20,378 nt of DNA. It comes from a virus. Shown here piece after piece: positions 6,111-11,584 of the stretch. The stretch's first letter is position 1. The number at the start of each line of letters is the position of its first letter. The notes beneath the pieces are model-generated. The model ran no database searches, was not told the origin of the DNA, and saw only the letters and a list, made by a program, of their open reading frames with translations. The translations under genes and the position numbers were made by a program. The stretch spans positions 1 to 20,378 of IMG/VR virus record IMGVR_UViG_3300035661_000376; one strand, given 5' to 3'.

Positions 6111-6150
6111 TTATTTGCGTGGATTACCTCATCGTAATCCACGCAAATAA
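6111..6150 (+). repeat. Perfect 17-bp hairpin next to the T7-like promoter core
   Basis: The arms at 6111-6127 and 6134-6150 are perfect reverse complements around a 6-nt loop. No T-run follows (AACCCC), so it is not a standard terminator. As RNA it would make a stable 5' stem-loop for a transcript begun at 6109; as DNA it is a cruciform or dyad binding site. The core GGATTAC/GTAATCC echoes GATTACAA/TTGTAATC around the promoter at 2198. Confidence 0.85.
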
Positions 6151-6182
6151 CCCCTTTACTTTCATAACTGGAGACTCAAATC

Positions 6183-6488
6183 ATGGCAAAAGCACCAGCA
6201 CTTTCGATTCAAATTCGTACACTGCAACAGGAACTCGCAGAAGCCCGGGCAGCCATAACTGAACTGGACACTAAGCTTCGTAATGCTAACACTACTAGGG
6301 ACAATTACTACAAATACTGGATAGAGGCCAAAGCGGAATTGGACAATGTTCAACTCATCCTCGATGCCCTGCCCGGAGTTCTACCACGCAGGGCCGAGGA
6401 TGGCTACAGCAACCTTCCCGTCGGTGCTCGCTTCCTGAGTTGGGTGGTCTCCCACTTTGTCAGCCGTGGAGGCATTTCCAATGACTGA
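6183..6488 (+). CDS. Coiled-coil protein (101 aa)
   Basis: GGAG lies 8-12 nt before the ATG. Residues 8-60 form a long predicted coiled coil (IRTLQQELAEARAAITELDTK, then a second heptad-like helix with KAELDNVQLILDAL). The C-terminal 40 residues are globular-looking (GARFLSWVVSHFV). No family is recognised; an oligomeric scaffold or binding protein is possible. Its stop overlaps the next ATG region by 8 nt. Confidence 0.75.
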   Translation: MAKAPALSIQIRTLQQELAEARAAITELDTKLRNANTTRDNYYKYWIEAKAELDNVQLILDALPGVLPRRAEDGYSNLPVGARFLSWVVSHFVSRGGISND

Positions 6489-6696
6489 AATCATCCCTTC
6501 CAAACTTCAGGAATGGCGGCGGAAAGCCGCTGACGGTACAATCACAATCGAGGAAATGCGAGAAGCTATCGCAGCTATCCGCCAGGAGCGTATTGCAAGC
6601 AGTATGCGAAGCAGCGCCGCCAGAGAAGGAAAGGCTGCGGCCAGGGCAAAGGCAAAGCCAATTGACAGTGAAGCACTACTAGGAGAACTACTATGA
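6481..6696 (+). CDS. Small basic helical protein with acidic tail (71 aa)
   Basis: GGAGG at 6468-6472 favours the ATG at 6481 over the in-frame ATG at 6457. The N-terminus (TEIIPSKLQEWRRKAADGTITIEEMREAIAAIR) has an LQEWRxKxxDGxITxEEMRxAI pattern common in small phage proteins. A basic Ala/Lys/Arg linker follows (SAAREGKAAARAKAKP). The ending SEALLGELL (63-71) resembles TDALLEELV that closes the 199-aa protein at 1393. It overlaps the nuclease start by 4 nt (ATGA), so it may be a nuclease partner; that is inference. Confidence 0.75.
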   Translation: MTEIIPSKLQEWRRKAADGTITIEEMREAIAAIRQERIASSMRSSAAREGKAAARAKAKPIDSEALLGELL

Positions 6697-7745
6697 CCAG
6701 CGCCAGCACCAGCGCCCGCCCCATGTTTCCACACACTCTGGACAGCACCATCCTGTCGGCTTTCCGCAGCTGCCCGCAAAAAGCCTTTCGGCAATACGTG
6801 CAACACTGGAAATCCCGCTTTCCTTCTGTGCATCTTATTGCTGGCGGGGCCTTTGCATCTGGAATCGAGGCCGCTCGCAGGGCGTTTTTCGTAGAAGGGC
6901 GAAGCGCAGAGGACGCCGAAGGCATCGGCCTTGCAGCTCTTATCGCGCACTACGGCGACTTCCCCTGCCCTCCCGATTCCCCCAAATCTCTAGAGCGCAT
7001 GTGTGGAGCGCTGGAATACTACTTCTCCATGTACCCCCTGGGGGCAGACGGAGCGGAACCAGTCACCTTCGCCAATGGCCACAAAGGCATTGAGTTCAGC
7101 TTTGCTGAACCACTTGACATTGCACACCCAGTCACAGGCGACCCTGTACTCTACACTGGCCGAAGTGACCAGATCGCTGAGCGCATGGATGGAATCTTCA
7201 TCTATGATGAAAAGACCACTTCCAGCCTTGGGGCTACCTTCGCACGGCAGTGGGAGATGCGGTCACAGTTTACCGGGTATCAATGGGCTGCTGCAAGGCA
7301 TGGGATTCAGGCAAAAGGAACCATCGTTCGCGGGGTGAGCATCCTGAAGACCAAGTACGACACAATGGAAGTCCCCACGTATCGCAGCAAGTATGAGATA
7401 GAGCGATGGGAACAGCAGGTGCTTCGAGACGTAAAGCGGATGATCCAGTGCTGGAAGGAAGGCTACTGGGACTTCTCTCTCGATGCAGGATGTGTGGAGT
7501 ACGGCGGCTGCCCCTTTGTGGCTGTCTGTAAGAGTTCACAGCCAGATGATTGGCTTCCTGTGAACTTCGAGCAGCGGGTCTGGGATCCACTGGCGCGTCG
7601 GGAACTCAGTGTGAAAGAGTATGAAGAAAGCTGGGGGCATGTGCGTGGGGCAGGTGAAGCACCAGCACCGGAGCTTCCCGGAGGGGTTTCCCCGGAACAG
7701 GCTGCGAGTCTCTCCGAAGAACTCTCTGGGATGCTTGGGGGTTAA
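6693..7745 (+). CDS. PD-(D/E)XK nuclease, Cas4/AddB-like (350 aa)
   Basis: This looks like a RecB-family DNA exonuclease with an iron-sulphur cluster. TGRSDQIAE (155-163) supplies the first acid (Asp159), YDEKTT (171-176) the D-E-K motif (Asp172, Lys174), and QFTGYQWA (192-199) the QxxxY motif. Cys27 in SxFRSCPQKAF and Cys267-x5-Cys273-x5-Cys279 form the split Cys cluster typical of Cas4 and AddB 4Fe-4S domains. The C-terminal 50 residues are Pro/Glu-rich and likely disordered. Its neighbours include the Sak4-like ATPase and an SSB-like protein, so a recombination or end-processing job is likely. It starts inside the previous stop. Confidence 0.88.
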   Translation: MTSASTSARPMFPHTLDSTILSAFRSCPQKAFRQYVQHWKSRFPSVHLIAGGAFASGIEAARRAFFVEGRSAEDAEGIGLAALIAHYGDFPCPPDSPKSLERMCGALEYYFSMYPLGADGAEPVTFANGHKGIEFSFAEPLDIAHPVTGDPVLYTGRSDQIAERMDGIFIYDEKTTSSLGATFARQWEMRSQFTGYQWAAARHGIQAKGTIVRGVSILKTKYDTMEVPTYRSKYEIERWEQQVLRDVKRMIQCWKEGYWDFSLDAGCVEYGGCPFVAVCKSSQPDDWLPVNFEQRVWDPLARRELSVKEYEESWGHVRGAGEAPAPELPGGVSPEQAASLSEELSGMLGG

Positions 7746-7746
7746 G

Positions 7747-8118
7747 ATGGCTGTGCTCCCATCCCCACTCCCCTACACTCAGCATTTCTTTGTGGAGAAC
7801 CACTACTTCGGCAGTTGCCAACGTGGTGGTATCCATATCCATGAGGAATACGCAGCCCCGCGTTCCTATGCATACTTCTGCCCGATTTGTGCAGAAGTAT
7901 GGGCCAGGTGCCCGATAGAAGGGGGAGGCTCAATGGCAGGAACTTTTCGGTGCATCGAAACTCCCTGCCGAAAGCATACAAAGCACCCTTGGGCAGTTCC
8001 CGGCTCCTTGATGTTGCTGTGGGATGCAGAGTTTTCAGAGCTGTTCCCTGAAGAGCTGGTGCGATGGGAGTTTGAGCGCCATCTGAGTTATGCGGAAAAT
8101 GTCCTGCTGGCGGGTTAG
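7747..8118 (+). CDS. Cys-rich hypothetical protein (123 aa)
   Basis: The ATG follows the nuclease stop by one base, with GGGGG upstream. The same frame is open within the nuclease gene from 7621, but that part is out of frame with the nuclease and unlikely to be coding. Cys24, Cys45-x2-Cys48 (FCPIC), Cys55, Cys69 and Cys74 with several His (30, 32, 77, 80) suggest one or two zinc sites. The C-terminus is acidic and helical (EFSELFPEELVRWEFERHL). No named family is recognised. A DNA- or protein-binding role in the recombination operon would fit. Confidence 0.75.
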   Translation: MAVLPSPLPYTQHFFVENHYFGSCQRGGIHIHEEYAAPRSYAYFCPICAEVWARCPIEGGGSMAGTFRCIETPCRKHTKHPWAVPGSLMLLWDAEFSELFPEELVRWEFERHLSYAENVLLAG

Positions 8119-8152
8119 CAGGCCCACAGCCCCACGAAAGGAAAGTACTACT

Positions 8153-8233
8153 ATGGCTACTGTAATTATTTGCTTGAGACTTGTGTTGTTCATCTGGGCT
8201 ATAGTAGAAGCCGTGCAGGTGCTATCTCGCTGA
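8153..8233 (+). CDS. Tiny membrane peptide (26 aa)
   Basis: AAAGGAAAG lies about 10 nt before the ATG. The 26-residue product is almost one hydrophobic helix (MATVIICLRLVLFIWAIVEA then VQVLSR), with one internal Arg and Glu. It is a plausible single-span inner-membrane peptide. The next small membrane gene lies in the same reading frame after a stop and 36 nt. It could also be a leader peptide. A good ribosome-binding site and the hydrophobic composition are the only evidence. Confidence 0.45.
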   Translation: MATVIICLRLVLFIWAIVEAVQVLSR

Positions 8234-8269
8234 ACATTTTGGCTATTTTCAACAGGGAGGATTGTGGCC

Positions 8270-8428
8270 ATGACTACTATTGGAGTTTGCCTGAAATTCG
8301 CGCTGTTCTCGTGGGCTGCAGTCGGTGTCTTATGGGTTGTGGCCGTACTGCTGGTAGGTTGGCAGGTGTACAGAACCTACAGATACCACAAATATCTTAA
8401 CTATTTACAACAAAGGAAAAAATTATGA
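8270..8428 (+). CDS. Small single-span membrane protein (52 aa)
   Basis: GGGAGG lies 9-10 nt before the ATG, and the TGA overlaps the next ATG (ATGA, 8425-8428), which strongly supports real translation. Residues 10-31 are a hydrophobic helix (FALFSWAAVGVLWVVAVLLV), followed by a basic, Tyr-rich cytoplasmic-type tail (YRTYRYHKYLNYLQQRKKL), so an outside-N, inside-C topology is likely. Function is unknown; coupling to the Sak4-like gene is notable because a membrane peptide is not an obvious partner for a recombination ATPase. Confidence 0.65.
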   Translation: MTTIGVCLKFALFSWAAVGVLWVVAVLLVGWQVYRTYRYHKYLNYLQQRKKL

Positions 8429-9291
8429 CTGAACCAATTGCAACATCAACAACCCCACCTGCTGCCCTCAGCGCCCTCCCCGGCGTCAATGTGCTCCTGA
8501 TGGGGCCGGCAGGTACTGGCAAAACTTACTCCATCGGCTCCCTGGTAGAGGCAGGAGTTGAGGTATTCTATCTGGGCTTGGAGTCCGGGCTGGAATCCCT
8601 ACTTGGCTACTTCACTGACCGTGGAAAGGAGATCCCCCCGAACCTTCACTGGCACCAATTACCAGCGCCAAAGGCGAGTTTCAACGAACTTCAGGACAAC
8701 GCGACAAAGATCAACACAATGGCACTGGATTCCCTTGCTAAAATGTCTGACCCAAATCGCAGTAAGCACAATCAATTCCTTCTTCTGTGTGCGGTGCTGA
8801 ATGACTTTCCCGATGACCGTACAGGGGAGAAGTTTGGATGTGTTGATACCTGGGAACCTTCCCGTGCTTTGGTAGTGGACGGTATGGCTGGACTGGCCCG
8901 TGCGGCAATGTCACTTGTCATCGGAGGCAAGCCAGTTAAGAATCAATCAGACTGGGGCATCGCACAAGACCAGGTGGAGAAAATTGTGCGCATGTGGACA
9001 GACAACTGCCGCTGTCACTTTGTGCTCATTGCGCATGTCGAGCGGGAGACTGATACTGTGTTGGGAGGTGTCAAGATTATGATCAGCACACTTGGCAAAG
9101 CCCTTGCGCCCAAACTCCCCCCGATGTTCTCTGACGTCATCCTCACAGTTCGTGAAGGTACGAAATTTTCCTGGGATACGGGGAGTGCAATCGCTGACGT
9201 CAAGTCACGCAATCTCCCCATCGCCCAGGGGCAGCCACAGGACTTCCGGCTTATCATAGGGAAGTGGAAATCTCGGGGAGGCGCACTGTAG
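8425..9291 (+). CDS. Sak4-like RecA-fold ATPase (288 aa)
   Basis: This is a phage AAA/RecA-fold ATPase of the Sak4 type, which promotes single-strand annealing or recombination together with a phage SSB. Walker A GPAGTGKT is at 27-34. Walker B is RALVVDGM (147-154) with Asp152, and LIAHVERE (201-208) supplies the sensor-like segment. The middle (about 95-125) is helical, and the C-terminus is basic (IIGKWKSRGG). The ATG has AACAAAGGAAAAAATT upstream. A probable SSB lies next door, as in other Sak4 modules. An alternative is a generic phage AAA_24 nucleoside triphosphatase. Confidence 0.85.
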   Translation: MTEPIATSTTPPAALSALPGVNVLLMGPAGTGKTYSIGSLVEAGVEVFYLGLESGLESLLGYFTDRGKEIPPNLHWHQLPAPKASFNELQDNATKINTMALDSLAKMSDPNRSKHNQFLLLCAVLNDFPDDRTGEKFGCVDTWEPSRALVVDGMAGLARAAMSLVIGGKPVKNQSDWGIAQDQVEKIVRMWTDNCRCHFVLIAHVERETDTVLGGVKIMISTLGKALAPKLPPMFSDVILTVREGTKFSWDTGSAIADVKSRNLPIAQGQPQDFRLIIGKWKSRGGAL

Positions 9292-9321
9292 TCAATGTGC
9301 GTAACTGTGGCAATTCCTCTT

Positions 9322-9342
9322 GCACCCTGCCGCTATGGGTGC
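9322..9342 (+). other. Small hairpin upstream of terminator
   Basis: GCACCC (9322-9327) and GGGTGC (9337-9342) form a 6-bp stem with a 9-nt loop. It precedes the intrinsic terminator at 9356 and may help pausing or 3'-end stability. Confidence 0.4.
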
Positions 9343-9355
9343 GAGACTAGCCTCA

Positions 9356-9385
9356 CCCTCTCACGCACCATCGAGAGGGGTTTTT
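9356..9385 (+). terminator. Rho-independent terminator
   Basis: CCCTCTC (9356-9362) pairs with GAGAGGG (9373-9379) around a 10-nt loop, followed by G and five T. It separates the Sak4-like gene from the SSB-like gene. It may attenuate rather than fully end transcription. A TTAACT-type tandem repeat follows (9391-9413). Confidence 0.75.
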
Positions 9386-9426
9386 CTCAGCCTTAACCTT
9401 AACTTTAACTTTACAGGAACTCTATC

Positions 9427-9879
9427 ATGACTTTTGATGCTAATTCTTTTCTCGACTCCACAGTCTCTGGTGCTAACGATACCAAAACAGTGCCTGTGCC
9501 CGTTGGTGAATACATGGCCATCATCTCCAAAATCGCCCCCCGCCAGTGGCAATCGAAAGATGGCACATCCTCTGGCGTTGCCTTGGATATCTTCTGGTCT
9601 ATCGAAGATACGCAGGTCAAGGCCGAACTCGGCCGCGATGAGGTCGTCTGCAAGCAGGGGCTTATGCTGGATTTGAATGCCGATGGCACGCTGGATATGT
9701 CCAAGGGCAAGAACGTAGCCTTGGGCCGCCTGCGTGAAGCTGTTGGCAAAAACAGCCCCAACGAACCCTTCTCCTTCGCAATGCTGCCTGGCCTCTCTGC
9801 CCGTGTCAGCGTAAAGCACCGCATGGGCCAGAATGACGGTGAGGTATTTGCTGAAGTCAAAGGTGTCGCCAAGCTGTAA
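9427..9879 (+). CDS. Probable phage ssDNA-binding protein (150 aa)
   Basis: AGGAAC precedes the ATG. The fold looks like a beta-rich OB-type domain, with strands in PVPVGEYMAIISKIA, GVALDIFWSIE and ARVSVKHRM. A conserved-looking IAPRQWQSKDG segment and a C-terminal EVFAEVKGVAKL are typical of phage DUF669/SSB-like proteins next to recombination ATPases. Its own transcription segment, flanked by terminators at 9356 and 9912, suits a protein made in large amounts. There is no acidic DDDxxF-type tail. SSB function is an inference from fold pattern and neighbours. Confidence 0.6.
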   Translation: MTFDANSFLDSTVSGANDTKTVPVPVGEYMAIISKIAPRQWQSKDGTSSGVALDIFWSIEDTQVKAELGRDEVVCKQGLMLDLNADGTLDMSKGKNVALGRLREAVGKNSPNEPFSFAMLPGLSARVSVKHRMGQNDGEVFAEVKGVAKL

Positions 9880-9911
9880 CCCCCTGCTGTAATTTGTAGT
9901 TGTAGCGTCTT

Positions 9912-9951
9912 GGGCCAGTTAGGGTTACTCCTCCCTCTCTGGCCCTTTTTT
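9912..9951 (+). terminator. Rho-independent terminator
   Basis: GGGCCAG (9912-9918) pairs with CTGGCCC (9939-9945), and AGGG/CCCT can pair inside the 20-nt loop. Six T follow directly. It ends the SSB-like gene. Confidence 0.85.
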
Positions 9952-9969
9952 CATGAAAGGCATTTGCCC

Positions 9970-10161
9970 ATGATTTATACCAGTAACATATCTCAAATTC
10001 TCCAGAACTTGCCCTCATTCTACGCATTGCCTATTGCATCATGGGTTAATGCCCGTTACCGTATAAATCCCTCAAAAATGGCCGGTTTTAAGCCATTCTT
10101 GACCTATAGCGCCGTGCCATTGAGGCATGGCATTTTCTCCACCCTCTTCAGTCATAAGTGA
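9970..10161 (+). CDS. Doubtful small ORF in a structured gap (63 aa)
   Basis: An ATG frame with a weak AAAGG upstream spans most of the gap before the ParB-methyltransferase gene. The product has no domain, looks mixed in composition, and the DNA is more AT-rich than its neighbours. Two inverted repeats lie inside it: AATGGC/GCCATT (10077-10082/10092-10097) and TGCCAT/ATGGCA (10115-10120/10127-10132, then TTTT). A CTATAG hexamer is at 10104-10109. The stretch reads more naturally as a leader or regulatory gap than as a gene. Confidence 0.25.
   Translation: MIYTSNISQILQNLPSFYALPIASWVNARYRINPSKMAGFKPFLTYSAVPLRHGIFSTLFSHK
10077..10136 (+). promoter_or_regulatory. Tandem hairpins around a CTATAG element
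   Basis: A 6-bp hairpin (10077-10097), then TTGACCTATAG (10099-10109), then a second 6-bp hairpin (10115-10132) followed by TTTT. As at 6104-6150, CTATAG is followed within a few bases by a stem-loop. The second hairpin could be a weak terminator or attenuator. Direct evidence for promoter activity is lacking. Confidence 0.35.
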
Positions 10162-10168
10162 GGCCACA

Positions 10169-11584
10169 ATGCAGCTAATCGCAGTAGATAAAATCATCAT
10201 TGCCAAAGACCGTCAGCGGCAAGAGTTTGACCCGCAGGCACTGGCGGAACTTGGCACAACAATTGCCAGTAAGGGACTGATGCATGCACTGGTAGTACGG
10301 GAATCTCCCGAAGGCTTTGTCCTGGTTGCAGGTGAGCGTCGCCTTCGGGCCATCATTGACCTGTGGATGTTGGGAGGCCAGTTCCACTATAACAGTCAGC
10401 CAGTCCCAGAGGGCTTCGTGCCCTACGTCACACTGGGGCAGCTCTCTCCACTGGAAGCGGAGGAAGCGGAACTGGAAGAAAACCTCCACCGCAAAGACTT
10501 AAGCTGGCAGGAACGTGCAAGTGCTATGGCCAGGCTCCACAAGCTCCGCTCTCAGCAAGCCCAAGCCCTTGGGAAGCTCCACACAGTGGCTGATACTGCG
10601 ATGGAGGTGAAAGGCCGCAGTGATGGCTCCTTCCAGGATCAGGTGCGCAAAGACATTATAGTCGCAAACCACCTTCACAATCCTGAAATTGCAAAGGCCA
10701 AAACTACTGATGAAGCATTCAAAATTCTCAAGCGACAGGAGACTAGCGCAAAGAATGTTGCGCTGGCGGAGGCAGTCGGCAGAACTTTCCAGGCTTCTGT
10801 CCACGAAGTCCACAATGTCAACTGCCTCGACTGGCTTAGGGTATGTCCAGCAGAACGCTTTGATGTCATCCTCACTGACCCCCCTTATGGAATGGGAGCT
10901 GATGCTTTTGGCGAAGCTGGAGAGGGGAGACTGGCCAACTACAGCCACCACTATGAGGACAGCCATGAAAGCTGGCAAGAGCTAATGCGCCGGTGGTGTC
11001 CAGAGAGTTTCCGCGTCACGAAGCCCCAGGCTCACGCGTATGTCTTCTGCGACTTCGACCGTTTCCATGAACTGAAGGCGCTGATGCAAGCCGCCGGCTG
11101 GTATGTGTTCCGCACACCAATCCTGCACACAAAACCCAACAGTGGCAGAGTACCGCTCCCTGACGAAGGCCCACGCCGGCAGTATGAGTGCATCCTGTAC
11201 GCGATTAAAGGGCATAAAAAGACCACAGCAATCTACCCTGACATTATTGCTACAACAGCTGACATGGGTTTGCAGCACGGCGCGCAAAAGCCGGTTGCAC
11301 TCTATGAGAATCTGCTGATGCGAAGTGTACGGCCTGGGGATGAGGTATTGGATTCCTTCGGAGGCACTGGCACACTCATCCCGGCTGCTCATGCCAAGAA
11401 GTGCAAAGCGACGGTACTGGAAGCCTCCAAGGAATACTATGGAGTATGCCTGCAGCGGCTGAAAGACGTGGAGGAAGCTGACAGAAATCCTCCTGTTACC
11501 ACTGGGAAGGTGTTAGGGGATGAACTGGCGGCTTTGATGAGGGTTCCCCCTTCATACACACACTCAGGAGCTACAACCCTATGA
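10169..11584 (+). CDS. ParB-domain/beta-class DNA methyltransferase fusion (471 aa)
   Basis: Residues 1-125 are a ParB N-terminal domain: KGLMHALVVRE, AGERRLRA (54-61; the ParB nucleotide-binding box) and ENLHRKDLSWQERA (104-117). A linker (about 125-205) with a helical, possibly HTH-like part follows. The C-terminal half is an N6-adenine or N4-cytosine methyltransferase with DPPY (237-240) before the SAM loop DSFGGTGT (395-402), so beta-class order; QKPVALYENLL precedes the SAM loop as usual. The ParB part probably guides or clamps the enzyme on DNA. GTGAGG supports this ATG. The stop overlaps the polymerase start (ATGA), which suggests linked expression. Confidence 0.9.
   Translation: MQLIAVDKIIIAKDRQRQEFDPQALAELGTTIASKGLMHALVVRESPEGFVLVAGERRLRAIIDLWMLGGQFHYNSQPVPEGFVPYVTLGQLSPLEAEEAELEENLHRKDLSWQERASAMARLHKLRSQQAQALGKLHTVADTAMEVKGRSDGSFQDQVRKDIIVANHLHNPEIAKAKTTDEAFKILKRQETSAKNVALAEAVGRTFQASVHEVHNVNCLDWLRVCPAERFDVILTDPPYGMGADAFGEAGEGRLANYSHHYEDSHESWQELMRRWCPESFRVTKPQAHAYVFCDFDRFHELKALMQAAGWYVFRTPILHTKPNSGRVPLPDEGPRRQYECILYAIKGHKKTTAIYPDIIATTADMGLQHGAQKPVALYENLLMRSVRPGDEVLDSFGGTGTLIPAAHAKKCKATVLEASKEYYGVCLQRLKDVEEADRNPPVTTGKVLGDELAALMRVPPSYTHSGATTL

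Noticed and set aside
8199-8204. CTATAG inside the 26-aa peptide gene as a further promoter
   Set aside because: The flanks (GGG before, TAG after) lack the ACTNN pattern, no hairpin follows closely, and it lies within a small coding frame.
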